A stretch of 64,000 nt of DNA. Source: Winogradskyella psychrotolerans RS-3 (GTDB lineage: Bacteria > Bacteroidota > Bacteroidia > Flavobacteriales > Flavobacteriaceae). The position numbers and the translations under genes are program-made. The stretch's first letter is position 1, and each line of letters starts with the position of its first letter. Where the stretch lies: the NCBI RefSeq assembly GCF_000427335.1, contig NZ_ATMR01000089.1, positions 62,001-126,000 on the forward strand. The letters are read 5' to 3'. This document shows, in pieces, positions 36,553-46,714 of this stretch. Under the pieces are notes generated by a model. It saw only the letters and a program-made list of their open reading frames with translations, was not told the origin of the DNA and ran no database searches.

Positions 36553-39500
36553 ATGAAACATTTATACAATCCCAAATCTAAAACACCTCGTAAACCTCTA
36601 ATGAGTTTGGTGTTTATCATGACTCTAGTTATGGTCAATTTTTATTCTTTTGGTCAAACTATCGTGCCACTAAATAAAAAAGGATCAAAAACCCAACAGG
36701 TTCCTTCAGAGATTTTTAGTTCCGCAAATGAGGCCTTTCTTCTCCATAAGCCTTCAAATTATACAGATTTACAAAAAGCAAACATAGGTCAAGCCAATGT
36801 TGCTTTTAGTTGTGATGATGGTTTTGGATATATACTAACAAATGTTTCAAGTTCCAATGGAAATGTTACAGGGTTATATTCATTTGATTTATCTACAAAT
36901 ACACTAACCTTAATTAAGGATCCAATTATTGCTGAAACTAATACGTCTCAGTTTATAAATGCAATTGGCTACAATATTATTGATAATTACTTATACGGTA
37001 TACTAAGTGGAAGTAGTAAAGTTGTTAAAATTGATAGCAACGGAGATATAGAATTATTAGATATTACAGGTTTTACAGGTACTAATTACGCATCTGGAGA
37101 TATCGATGAGAATGGAATTTTATATCTATATGGGAACAACAAATTTGTAGCCATTAACTTAAACCCATCAAGTCCAGATTACTTAGTAGCTAACACTGTT
37201 TTACAGCATTCTAATTCTGTTAATGATATGGCGTTTAGCCCTGTTAACAACAAATTATATATGTTAACAAGTTCAGGTTCAAGATCTTTATTTGAATTTG
37301 ACCCCGTTAGTAATACTATTATTAATTTAGGTAATGTCTCAGGCCTACAATCTGAATCTTCTAATTCATTTGGTACTGCTTACATGGACGCTCTAGGTAA
37401 CATGTATGTTGCAAATAATTCATCTGGTAATACTTATAAAATAGCAACACCTCACTTAGGCGGAACAACAGCCACCTTCTATAGTAATTTACCAGGCGTA
37501 AGCCCAGGTGATGGCGCACGTTGTCCTTCACAGCCTACTAAACCAATTGCTATTGCTGATGATATTTGTATGACTTCTGATACTACAAATGTTACGATTA
37601 ACGTCGCGAATAATGATTCTGAAGGCACATACGCAATTGATCCCAATTCTGTACAACTTATTGACCCTAACACGTCGTTACCATCTAATAGTATAACAGT
37701 TTCTGGTCAAGGTACTTTTACTTTAGGATCTAATGGAGACGTTACATTTCAAGCTTTAGCTAGCTTTACAGGTGTCTCTATTCAATATACAATTCTAGAT
37801 GTCATAGGTTTTACTTCGACACCAGGAGTTATAACTATTAACTTAAATGATACAGAAGCACCAACAGGCTCAACCACGCAGCAATTTTGTGAAAGCGAAA
37901 ATGCTACCGTAGCTGACTTAGAAGCGTCAGGAAGCAATATTATTTGGTATGCAAATGCAAATAGTGATACCCCATTAAATTCAGATGCAACGTTAAGCAA
38001 TGGTGATACCTATTATGCATCTCAAACAAGTTCAGCAGGCTGTGAAAGTATCGAGAGATTAGCTGTCACAGTTAATTACAGCGCTGAAATCGCTTTAGTT
38101 TCTCAACAAGAAACAAGCTGTACCGTTGTTAATGGAACCTTATACACTATTGAAGCTACATTTACTGGTACAGCACCATTTACAGCTTCTGGAGATGGAC
38201 AACCTGGAATTTTCACTGATAACAATGACGGCACAACCACTTGGGTTTCTAGCCCTATTGAAAGTGTGGTTGAAACTTATAATGTAACGATTAATGATAA
38301 TTGTAGTGCACTGACGTTAACTGGAGCATCTCCTGCTGATTGCTTAAACACTCCTTTTGATTGTGACGATGGTTTTGCTTATATTATTGTAAATCAAAGA
38401 AATAGTGAAAACAATCGTGTTTCAGGATTATACTCTTATGATTTAGCAACACATGCCCAAACCTTAATTAAAGCTCCATTGATTACAGATACTTCTGTAT
38501 CTCAATTCGTTAATGGTATTGGTTACAATATTTTAGATAATAACATTTATGGAATTCAACAAAACACTAACAACATTGTAAAAATTGATGCCTCAGCTAA
38601 TGTAGAATTTTTACCTATAACAGGACCATTTACTATTGGAGATTACAGTTCTGGTGATATTAATGAAAATGGTATTCTATTTCTTTATGGTGAAAACAAA
38701 TTTGTATCTATTGATCTAAATCCATCTAGTGCAGGCTATTTAACATCAACAAACTTATTAAATTATTCTGTAGCTATTAATGACATCGTAGTTAGCCCTG
38801 TTGACGGTAACATTTATATGGTTACAAGTACAAGTGGTAGAAAGTTATTACGTTTTAATATTGCTTCCAATACTATAGACGATCTTGGTTCAATTACGGG
38901 TTTAAGTTCAGAAACGACTAACGCTTTTGGAACGGCTTATATGGATGCCCTTGGAAATATGTACATTGCAAATAATGCTTCTGGAAATATTTATAGAATA
39001 GCATTACCACATACAGGAAATTTAATAGCAACAAATCATGCTGATTTAATTGATATAGAACCCGGAGATGGAGCGCGTTGTCCTTCACAATTAATTATAC
39101 CTGAAGCAGATGATGACTCTATTTGTGCTACTTCTGATGAAATAGAGGCCGTAATAGAAATCAATGTTTTAGAAAATGATTCTGCAGGAACTTATAATAT
39201 AGATATAACCGGTGTACAATTTATTGATCCTGTAACATTATTACCAACTACCACTGTTACAATTCCTGGTCAAGGAACATTTACAGTAAGTAGTGATGGT
39301 CTTGTATCATTTGAAGCAGTATCAGGTTTTTCTGGGACTTCTGTAGACTATATTATCACAGATGTTATTGGAACACCATCAATGCCAGCAACTATTACGG
39401 TTAATTTAAATACAACTGATGCTCCTACCGGAGATGTAAATCAAGAATTTTGCGAATCTAGTGATCCAACTGTTGCAGACTTAAATGTCACAGGTGAATC

Positions 39501-42009
39501 AATTCAATGGTATGCTAGTGAAAACGAAACAACTCCTATTGATCCTTCTGAGGCTTTAATAGATGGAAACACTTATTATGCGACTCAAACTTCTGCTGAA
39601 GGTTGTGAGAGTTTAGAACGCTTAGCAGTAACTGTAAGCTTGAATCCTGACGTAACTTTAGTAACTGCAGAAGTAACATTATGCTCTGATGATAATACAA
39701 CTTATACTATTATAGCAACATTTATCGGTTCAGCACCATTTACGGCTACAGGAAATGGGCAGCCTGGTACTTGGGTCTCTAACAATGATGACTCTTTTAC
39801 TTGGACATCAGATGCAATTCCTGCTGATCAACCTTATAACGTAGAAATAACAGATGAAAATTCTTGTAATACCATTACACTATCAGGTGAAGCAGCAATC
39901 TGTTGTGAGTTTATAGTAAGCTGTCCAACGTTCGAAGAAACTACTGTAGCATGTTATAGAGAATTACCTTCTCAAACAACTTACACTATTGATGAATTTG
40001 AAGAATTAGGTAATGCAGATGGGATTATCGGTGATGACGCTTGTGGTATAATAGAAATTACTGCTCAAAATAGTAGTGACGAAAACACGTGTAATCAAAC
40101 AATTACACGTACGTATACGATTACCTCTTATGAAGATACGAACGGGAACGGATTACGTGACGGAAATGAAACTACAGTTTTAAATAGTACAGATTGTACA
40201 CAAATTATTACATTAAACGATACTATCGCTCCGACATTTACGGTGCCAGATGATATCACAGTTGAATGTGATTACGATTCTACAGACCTAAATATTACAG
40301 GTTATGTGAGCGATGAAGCGGATAACTGTTCTACTGATTTAAAAGCGAGCTTTACGGATAGTATTGTAGATGGATCTTGCCCAGGATCATATGTTATTTC
40401 AAGAACATGGTCTTTAATCGATGGTTGTGATAATACGACAACGAAATTACAAACGATCACTGTTCAAGATACTACGGCTCCAACATTTACTGGTCCTGCC
40501 GATATAACTATTGAATGTGGTGTAGATATTACTGACTTATCAATTACAGGCGACGTTACTGACGTAACGGATAATTGTGCTGTTGATCTTGAGGCTGCTT
40601 ATACAGATAGTGTTGAAGAAGGTACTTGTCCTGGCTCATCAGTTATTACAAGAACGTGGACCTTAGCCGATGATTGTGATAATGCAACAACATTTGTTCA
40701 AACTATTACAGTACAAGACACTACGGTTCCAACGTTTAGTGTTCCTGCAGATATCACTATTGAATGTGATGTAGATGTTACAGACCTATCTATTACAGGT
40801 GATGTTACTGATGAAGCTGATAATTGTGCTATTAATCTTGAAGCTGTCTTTACAGATAGTATTTCTGATGGCTCTTGTCCAAGTTCTTCTATTATTACAA
40901 GAACATGGTCTTTAACTGATGATTGTGATAATGCCACAACATTTGTTCAAACTATTACAGTTCAAGATACCACAGCACCATCTTTTAATGAGACTTTACC
41001 TGCAGATTTAGATGTAGAATGTGATGCTGTACCTACAGCAGAAACATTAACTGCAGCTGATAATTGTGGAACTGCAGACGTTTCTTTCTTAGAAGAAATA
41101 ACAAATGGTTCTTGTATGGGAGATTACATTATTGTACGTACATGGACAGCAACAGATGATTGTGGAAATGACAGTGTACATACGCAAATTATCAACGTAC
41201 AAGATAATACTGCGCCAACTTCAGTAACTGCTTTTGATGATACCTTAACTGTTTTATGTGATAATATTCCTGAACGACCAAGTTTAGTGTTCGAAGATTC
41301 ATGTTCAAATGATATTGATGTTAGTTTCAACGAAGAATCGACACAAATTAATAACTCAGAAGATTATGATATTATTAGAACATGGACAGTTACTGATGAT
41401 TGTGGTAATGAAGCTTTGTTCACACAAACAATCACTGTAGAATTAACTAATACTATGCAAGCTACGGATGCTAATCGTTGTATTCTAGATTCTGAATTTA
41501 ATTTATTCGACCTGTTATCTGGTGACTTTGATACCAATGGAACCTGGAGTGTTATCTCTGGTAATGCTACAGTTAATGGTAGCTTATTTGATCCGTCTTC
41601 TGCAGAAGTTGGAGAGTATACATTTATGTACTCGATTGCAGATGCTGCTTGTCCTGCAGATATAGAGGTTAACGTTACTTTAGATGATGATTGTGTTGTA
41701 TTAGCATGTGGTGAAGATGATGTTGTAATATCTAAAACAGTAACAGCAAATGGTGATGCTTATAATGAAACATTTACGATTACAGGTATTGAAGACTGTG
41801 GATTTGTAATTGAGCTTCAAATATTCAATCGTTGGGGTGCAGAGATTTATAAATCTAACAATTACTTAAATGATTGGCGTGGTGAAGCACACAGTTCTTC
41901 TATTGGAAGTTCTGGAAAAGTCCCTACTGGTACATATTATTACATTATTAACCTAAAAAATAGTGGATTGGAGCCAATGGCTGGACCTATCTACGTAGCA
42001 ACAAATTAA
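36553..42009 (+). CDS. Giant type IX secretion type B cargo with duplicated modules and HYR-like repeats
   Basis: 1818 residues. An N-terminal signal (about 1-35) leads two similar modules of about 515 residues, starting near residues 86 and 601 (FSCDDGFGYI and FDCDDGFAYI). Each holds a propeller-like part, a cadherin/Ig-like part (FIDPVTLLP type) and an FCES-x-TVADL domain. From about 1222 to 1630 come about five tandem HYR-like repeats (DTTAPTF..., TRTWTLADDCDNATTF). The last 100 residues (ELQIFNRWGAEIYKSNN) are the gliding-motility type B C-terminal sorting domain, which needs the type IX apparatus. PorP/SprF-like and PorE-like genes follow at 16 and 13 bp, forming a cargo-plus-partner operon. 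The likely role is an adhesin. Confidence 0.93.
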   Translation: MKHLYNPKSKTPRKPLMSLVFIMTLVMVNFYSFGQTIVPLNKKGSKTQQVPSEIFSSANEAFLLHKPSNYTDLQKANIGQANVAFSCDDGFGYILTNVSSSNGNVTGLYSFDLSTNTLTLIKDPIIAETNTSQFINAIGYNIIDNYLYGILSGSSKVVKIDSNGDIELLDITGFTGTNYASGDIDENGILYLYGNNKFVAINLNPSSPDYLVANTVLQHSNSVNDMAFSPVNNKLYMLTSSGSRSLFEFDPVSNTIINLGNVSGLQSESSNSFGTAYMDALGNMYVANNSSGNTYKIATPHLGGTTATFYSNLPGVSPGDGARCPSQPTKPIAIADDICMTSDTTNVTINVANNDSEGTYAIDPNSVQLIDPNTSLPSNSITVSGQGTFTLGSNGDVTFQALASFTGVSIQYTILDVIGFTSTPGVITINLNDTEAPTGSTTQQFCESENATVADLEASGSNIIWYANANSDTPLNSDATLSNGDTYYASQTSSAGCESIERLAVTVNYSAEIALVSQQETSCTVVNGTLYTIEATFTGTAPFTASGDGQPGIFTDNNDGTTTWVSSPIESVVETYNVTINDNCSALTLTGASPADCLNTPFDCDDGFAYIIVNQRNSENNRVSGLYSYDLATHAQTLIKAPLITDTSVSQFVNGIGYNILDNNIYGIQQNTNNIVKIDASANVEFLPITGPFTIGDYSSGDINENGILFLYGENKFVSIDLNPSSAGYLTSTNLLNYSVAINDIVVSPVDGNIYMVTSTSGRKLLRFNIASNTIDDLGSITGLSSETTNAFGTAYMDALGNMYIANNASGNIYRIALPHTGNLIATNHADLIDIEPGDGARCPSQLIIPEADDDSICATSDEIEAVIEINVLENDSAGTYNIDITGVQFIDPVTLLPTTTVTIPGQGTFTVSSDGLVSFEAVSGFSGTSVDYIITDVIGTPSMPATITVNLNTTDAPTGDVNQEFCESSDPTVADLNVTGESIQWYASENETTPIDPSEALIDGNTYYATQTSAEGCESLERLAVTVSLNPDVTLVTAEVTLCSDDNTTYTIIATFIGSAPFTATGNGQPGTWVSNNDDSFTWTSDAIPADQPYNVEITDENSCNTITLSGEAAICCEFIVSCPTFEETTVACYRELPSQTTYTIDEFEELGNADGIIGDDACGIIEITAQNSSDENTCNQTITRTYTITSYEDTNGNGLRDGNETTVLNSTDCTQIITLNDTIAPTFTVPDDITVECDYDSTDLNITGYVSDEADNCSTDLKASFTDSIVDGSCPGSYVISRTWSLIDGCDNTTTKLQTITVQDTTAPTFTGPADITIECGVDITDLSITGDVTDVTDNCAVDLEAAYTDSVEEGTCPGSSVITRTWTLADDCDNATTFVQTITVQDTTVPTFSVPADITIECDVDVTDLSITGDVTDEADNCAINLEAVFTDSISDGSCPSSSIITRTWSLTDDCDNATTFVQTITVQDTTAPSFNETLPADLDVECDAVPTAETLTAADNCGTADVSFLEEITNGSCMGDYIIVRTWTATDDCGNDSVHTQIINVQDNTAPTSVTAFDDTLTVLCDNIPERPSLVFEDSCSNDIDVSFNEESTQINNSEDYDIIRTWTVTDDCGNEALFTQTITVELTNTMQATDANRCILDSEFNLFDLLSGDFDTNGTWSVISGNATVNGSLFDPSSAEVGEYTFMYSIADAACPADIEVNVTLDDDCVVLACGEDDVVISKTVTANGDAYNETFTITGIEDCGFVIELQIFNRWGAEIYKSNNYLNDWRGEAHSSSIGSSGKVPTGTYYYIINLKNSGLEPMAGPIYVATN

Positions 42010-42024
42010 CAAAAAACTTAACCA

Positions 42025-42960
42025 ATGAAGTTATCAAAAATTATAAGTATTGCGATACTATTTTTGAGTGTTTCTACAGCTTTTGCTCAGCAGTTACCTC
42101 AATTTACGCAGTATATGTTTAACACTATTTCTATTAATCCGGCATATGCAGGAAGTAGAGAAACGCTTAGTGTCGTAGGTTTACACAGAAGTCAATGGGT
42201 TGGTTTAGATGGTGGACCAGAAACACAAACCCTATCGGTTCACTCTCCATTACGTAACGAAAATATGGGGTTAGGAATTTCCTTTATCAATGATAAGCTA
42301 GGTTATGAAAATTTCTCATACCTCTATGCAGATTATTCGTATACCATTAAAGCAAGTGAAACTGTAAAATTAGCCTTTGGTATTAAAGGTGGACTTACAC
42401 ATTATAGCTTAGATGAAGAGTTATTAAATGATCCTTCTGTAATAAGCGATCAGTTTTTTAATGATGTATCGAATCGTTGGAGTCCAAATTTTGGTGCCGG
42501 TTTATATTTACATTCGTCACGTTGGTATCTTGGGCTTTCTGCACCTAGAATATTAAATACCGATTATAATAACGGAGGAAGTGGCTCTGTTGATTATGTC
42601 GCTTTAGAACGTATTAGTTATTATGCGACTGGTGGTTATGTTTTTGATCTAAGTGAAAACACAAAATTAAAGCCATCTGTATTATTAAAAGCTACAAATG
42701 GTGCTCCTTTATCATTTGATGTCTCTGCAAACTTCTTATTCCATGATAAAGTTTGGTTAGGAGGTGCTTATAGAGTTAACCAAAACGCAGCAGCAATTGG
42801 TGGTATAGCTGATTTTCAAGTCTCAAAACAACTGAGAATTGGTTATGCTTATGAATATCCAATTTCAGATATAAGACCTTACACTAGTGGTACACACGAA
42901 GTATTACTAATGTTCGAAGTCTTTAAAAGTAAACGTATTAAATCGCCTAGATATTTCTAA
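42025..42960 (+). CDS. PorP/SprF-family type IX secretion outer-membrane protein
   Basis: 311 residues with a signal peptide (ending TAFAQ), then QLPQFTQYMFNTISINPAYAGSRE, the family signature, and a barrel of about 12-14 strands. SprF-like proteins are the dedicated outer-membrane partners of type B cargo, anchoring or passing them to the surface. It lies 16 bp downstream of the giant cargo gene, and its specificity is presumably for that cargo. Confidence 0.93.
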   Translation: MKLSKIISIAILFLSVSTAFAQQLPQFTQYMFNTISINPAYAGSRETLSVVGLHRSQWVGLDGGPETQTLSVHSPLRNENMGLGISFINDKLGYENFSYLYADYSYTIKASETVKLAFGIKGGLTHYSLDEELLNDPSVISDQFFNDVSNRWSPNFGAGLYLHSSRWYLGLSAPRILNTDYNNGGSGSVDYVALERISYYATGGYVFDLSENTKLKPSVLLKATNGAPLSFDVSANFLFHDKVWLGGAYRVNQNAAAIGGIADFQVSKQLRIGYAYEYPISDIRPYTSGTHEVLLMFEVFKSKRIKSPRYF

Positions 42961-42972
42961 AAAGATCCAATT

Positions 42973-44895
42973 ATGAAGACCAAAATATTAGCGTTCGTTA
43001 TAGTTTTAAGCAGTACATTCTCTTTTGCCCAAACGAAATTGGCAGATAAATTTTTTGAGAATTATGGCTATGTAAAAGCCATTGAATTGTACGAAAAAGC
43101 TGTTGAAAAAGGAACAAATAGTGCCCATGTATTAACACGCTTAGGTGATGCTTATTACAATAATTCTAATTCTGAAAAAGCAGCGTATTGGTATGAGAAA
43201 GCCTTAGCTGAACACAAAAACATTGAAGCTGAGTATATTTATAAATATATTCAATCTCTAAGAAGTATTGGTAATTACAAAGAAGCTGATGTGTGGTTTA
43301 AAAAACTTAGTGAAGCTCAAAACGGAGATAGTAGACTTAAAGGATACAATCCTGATGAAGTTGATATTTTTGATAAATTAACTTCAAAGAACGATGACCT
43401 AATTGTTCAAATTGAAAATTTACCTTTCAATACTGAAAACTCTGATTTTGGATCGTATATGTTTAACAATACCCTTTATTTCGCTTCTTCAAGTAGTAGT
43501 GATAGTAAAGTGTACAACTGGAATAAAGAGCCTTTTTTAGACATATTCCAATTAGAAGTTACGGATGAAGACGATGGTTCTCAATCTTACGGTGCCTCAT
43601 CTAAAATCAATGCAGACGGTATAAATACAGACTATCATGAAGCTTCCATTGCGATTACCAATGATGGAAAAACGATGTATTTTACAAGAGATAATACGAC
43701 GAAGCGTAATAGATTAAAATACGATAAAGAAGGTACAACACATCTTCAAATTTACAAAGCTACTTTAGTTAATGATCAATGGACTGATGTTGAAGAATTA
43801 CCTTTTAATGATGATTTATTTTCTACTGGTCATCCAGCATTAAGCCCAGATAACAAAACCTTATACTTTGTATCTGATAGAGATGGAGGTTTAGGTCAAA
43901 CAGACATATATTCAGTGACTATTAATGAAGATAGTACTTATGGCGAACCTCAAAATTTAGGAGATGATGTCAATACAGAAGGCAGGGAAATGTTCCCTTT
44001 TATAAGTGACGATAATACCTTCTACTTTTCTTCAGATGGACATTTAAATTTAGGTCTCTTAGATATTTTTCAATCAAATATATTGAAAGATGACGCTACA
44101 AAAGCTCCTATTAATATTGGTGCACCTTTTAATAGTGGCTATGACGATTTTGCTTATTTCATAAACAATGAAACACAAAAAGGTTATTTCTCTTCAAACA
44201 GACCAGAAGGTAAAGGAAGTGATGATATCTATAGTTACTCAGTAACTGAATGTCGCCAGCAAATTACAGGTATTGCTAGAGAAAAAAGAACAGATATTAT
44301 TTTAAGCGGAGTTACAGTACAACTTATTGACGAAACTGGTAAAATACTAGAAGAAGTTACAACGGCAGCCGATGGTTCATATACTTTTGATGTTGAATGT
44401 GGAAAAACATATACCATCTTAGGTTCTAAAACAGATTACGTAGATGATAAAGGCACTATTACAACGACTAATGAGAATGGAAAAGTAAATGAATTAGATT
44501 TATCCTTACGACCATTAATTATGGATAATCAGATTGTTATTAATCCAATATTCTTTGATTTTGATAAATCTAACATTAGAACAGACGCTGAATATGAATT
44601 AGAAAACATTATTGATGTCCTACGTAAGCATCCTGAAATGATTATTAAAATAGAATCACACACCGATAGTAGAGGTCGCGATAATTATAACTTAAAGTTA
44701 TCTGATCGTCGTGCAAAATCTACTAGAGACTATCTTTTATCTAGAGACATAAGTCCAGAAAGAATAGAAAGTGCAATTGGTTTTGGTGAAACACAACTTT
44801 TAAATGATTGCGGAAATAATTCTAAATGTTCAGAAGAAGAACACCAATTAAACAGACGTTCATACTTCTACATTCTAGATAGAGATAGGAAATAA
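42973..44895 (+). CDS. PorE-like OmpA-family protein with TPR, PD40 propeller and CarboxypepD-like domains
   Basis: 640 residues. In order: signal peptide (to about 19), TPR-like helices (about 25-105), PD40/WD40-like propeller blades (FSTGHPALSPDNKTLYF, LYFVSDRDGG, FYFSSDGHLN, GYFSSNRPEG; about 140-420), a carboxypeptidase-regulatory-like domain (GVTVQLIDETGKI, about 430-510) and an OmpA-like peptidoglycan-binding domain (DFDKSNIRTDAEYELENI, ESHTDSRGRDNYN; about 525-640). This matches PorE, a periplasmic part of type IX secretion that binds peptidoglycan. It is the third gene of the cargo operon, 13 bp after the PorP-like gene. Confidence 0.92.
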   Translation: MKTKILAFVIVLSSTFSFAQTKLADKFFENYGYVKAIELYEKAVEKGTNSAHVLTRLGDAYYNNSNSEKAAYWYEKALAEHKNIEAEYIYKYIQSLRSIGNYKEADVWFKKLSEAQNGDSRLKGYNPDEVDIFDKLTSKNDDLIVQIENLPFNTENSDFGSYMFNNTLYFASSSSSDSKVYNWNKEPFLDIFQLEVTDEDDGSQSYGASSKINADGINTDYHEASIAITNDGKTMYFTRDNTTKRNRLKYDKEGTTHLQIYKATLVNDQWTDVEELPFNDDLFSTGHPALSPDNKTLYFVSDRDGGLGQTDIYSVTINEDSTYGEPQNLGDDVNTEGREMFPFISDDNTFYFSSDGHLNLGLLDIFQSNILKDDATKAPINIGAPFNSGYDDFAYFINNETQKGYFSSNRPEGKGSDDIYSYSVTECRQQITGIAREKRTDIILSGVTVQLIDETGKILEEVTTAADGSYTFDVECGKTYTILGSKTDYVDDKGTITTTNENGKVNELDLSLRPLIMDNQIVINPIFFDFDKSNIRTDAEYELENIIDVLRKHPEMIIKIESHTDSRGRDNYNLKLSDRRAKSTRDYLLSRDISPERIESAIGFGETQLLNDCGNNSKCSEEEHQLNRRSYFYILDRDRK

Positions 44896-44914
44896 TATCT
44901 CATTCATAAATATT

Positions 44915-44950
44915 AAAAAAGAGCAAGCTTTATGAGTTTGCTCTTTTTTT
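44915..44950 (+). terminator. Strong intrinsic terminator of the type IX cargo operon
   Basis: A perfect 12-bp stem, AAAAAAGAGCAA (44915-44926) with TTGCTCTTTTTT (44938-44949), around an 11-base loop and followed by a long T run. Confidence 0.92.
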
Positions 44951-45002
44951 TTATACTTCAACTAAATTTCTTAATGTTGATAAGAAAGGGATTTAAAGAA
45001 CA

Positions 45003-45010
45003 TAATTTTG
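45003..45010 (+). promoter_or_regulatory. Bacteroidota promoter (-7 TAATTTTG, -33 TTG at 44977)
   Basis: An exact TAnnTTTG, 22 bp before the ATG at 45033, with a TTG 23 bp upstream of it. Confidence 0.55.
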
Positions 45011-45032
45011 TTAAGACATTAAAGTTTTATAA

Positions 45033-45932
45033 ATGAAGATTACAGTACTACTATTAGCGGTAATATCAACGTGTACAATTTACTCCCAAACTATAAAAGG
45101 AAGCCTTACAGACAGCCTAACTAAGGCTAAATTACCTTACGCTAACTTAGTTATTAAGGATACAAAAAATGAAGTATATAGCAATGAGGATGGAACTTTT
45201 AATTTAGATATCTCTAAAACCACTCAAACTGACACTTTGGTAATATCGCTGATAGGTTATCACAGACATCAAATAGCATTAACTAATTATAATAGTACAA
45301 ATGATTATGTCCTAAATCTTTAATTATTACCAAAGTTTGAAACTCTAACGGAAGTTCTTATTTTAAGTAACACTAAAGTATATGAAAAACAGAAAACTAG
45401 TCTATCCACAGGTAAAAGAAAACAAGTATTCCCGACATCTATTCTTTTTGGATACGAAACAGCCACATTAATAGAAAACATAAAGCAACCTAGAGGTAAA
45501 TTAATTGAAGTCGAATTGAAATTTAAAGATTCAAGCAGAGATATGTATAAAACATATCAAACGTTTTATCGATTAGCTTTTTATAGTGTAGATCACTTAG
45601 GGTTTCCTGCTGAGCTTATACATTATGAAAACATCATTATTAAGCCCGAAAAGGACACTAAGAATTATAAAATAGATTTAGAAGACAAGGCCCTTCCATT
45701 TGGAGAAAAAGGAATTTTTATCGGTATAGAAACCATAAAGCCAGACCATGTTGAAATCACCAATTCGATGTACTTAACAACACCAAGTATTCTGCATACG
45801 AACAGTGAAAAACAATTAAAATTTTCGCGCTTTCGTTCTAATAATTGGTCTAAGCATTCTCGGAAATCTGTTTTTAAAAAGAAATATTATGCAATTCCTT
45901 TTATAAAAACTAAAGTTGTGTTTGAAAAATAG
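45033..45932 (+). pseudogene. Carboxypeptidase-regulatory-like domain protein interrupted by an in-frame stop
   Basis: The signal peptide (ending IYSQ) and a CarboxypepD_reg-like domain (LPYANLVIKDTKNEVYSNED, about residues 20-95) end at TAA 45321-45323. The same frame then stays open for 203 more codons (LLPKFETLTEVLILSNTKVY...) to 45932, giving a 299-residue protein of a common Bacteroidota type. Unlike the other broken genes, no shift is needed: a single base change (for example CAA or GAA to TAA) explains it. It could be a real pseudogene. Confidence 0.75.
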
Positions 45933-45958
45933 GGATTATTGTGTAAAGCAAAGGCAAA

Positions 45959-46456
45959 CTAGCGCTTAATAAAAATATTAGTAAAGTACCATTTCCCTGC
46001 ACTATTCTGCTCTGCAGAGACATCAAAATCGGTATAATTACCTTCGATATTTTCTCTATGACTAGGACTAGCTATCCAAGCATTAACAACAGATTCTGCA
46101 GAACTAAAACCATAACCAACATTTTCAGTAACGATATTTGCACTTGCATTGGCCTGTAAGCTTTGCTTTCTTAAGAAGAAATTATCATGAGAAACATTAT
46201 TAACCTCAATCATATACTCTGTATGTGTAGAGGCAACAGCTTTAACCGTATTATGATTATTTAGAGCATTTAATCCTTCGTTAATGCGATATGCATTAAT
46301 AAGCTCCATAATTTCAATCTCTATGGACTTAGCTTCAGGTGCAACAGGAACTTCAATTGAATTTAGGGCTTCTTCTTCTGTATTGTCTTTGGCACAAGAC
46401 GTAAAAGTAAAAAGGGCAACAATAGCCAAGATCGGCAAGAGTCTAGCTGCTTTCAT
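45959..46456 (-). CDS. CAP-domain (SCP/PR1-like) lipoprotein
   Basis: 165 residues. Lipobox FTSC (Cys21) indicates a lipoprotein. From about residue 48 it has the CAP fold: IMELINAYRINEGL, SHDNFF, ENVGYGFSSAESVVNAWIASPSHREN and the C-terminal WYFTNIF. The family includes secreted proteins of varied role, and His in SHDN and SPSHREN are the usual cavity residues. The upstream region holds two inverted repeats. Confidence 0.88.
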   Translation of the reverse strand: MKAARLLPILAIVALFTFTSCAKDNTEEEALNSIEVPVAPEAKSIEIEIMELINAYRINEGLNALNNHNTVKAVASTHTEYMIEVNNVSHDNFFLRKQSLQANASANIVTENVGYGFSSAESVVNAWIASPSHRENIEGNYTDFDVSAEQNSAGKWYFTNIFIKR

Positions 46457-46530
46457 AATGTAGGTTATTTAGGTTTGGGACTGCTAAATTAACCACACAG
46501 CTAAGTTAAACTGTTAAGGAAATGTTAAAA

Positions 46531-46556
46531 TCGACAAACAACATGTAGTTTGTCGA
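46531..46556. repeat. 9-bp inverted repeat TCGACAAAC / GTTTGTCGA
   Basis: Perfect arms 46531-46539 and 46548-46556 around an 8-base loop, 75 bp upstream of the CAP gene start on its strand. There is no T tract. Confidence 0.6.
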
Positions 46557-46571
46557 AATTTAATGTAAATC

Positions 46572-46639
46572 ATCGATGAAATACATTTTAAAGGACAAAA
46601 AAGATGTTTTTAAGCACGTGATAAATGTATTTCGTCGAT
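46572..46639. repeat. 17-bp inverted repeat with 34-base loop upstream of the CAP lipoprotein
   Basis: ATCGATGAAATACATTT (46572-46588) pairs with AAATGTATTTCGTCGAT (46623-46639) with one mismatch that becomes a wobble in RNA. With the neighbouring 9-bp repeat it makes a structured non-coding block of about 110 bp between pdxH and the CAP gene. Confidence 0.65.
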
Positions 46640-46714
46640 AATTAGACGCATTGGTTTTTGTATTCTATAGCGTAACAAATTCAACTAGACTAATTATGTT
46701 AATTGATATAAACA

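Noticed and set aside
36810..41450. Regularly repeated DNA that could suggest a CRISPR-like array
   Set aside because: The repeats are in frame, protein-coding and differ in sequence. They are adhesin modules, not short direct repeats with unique spacers.
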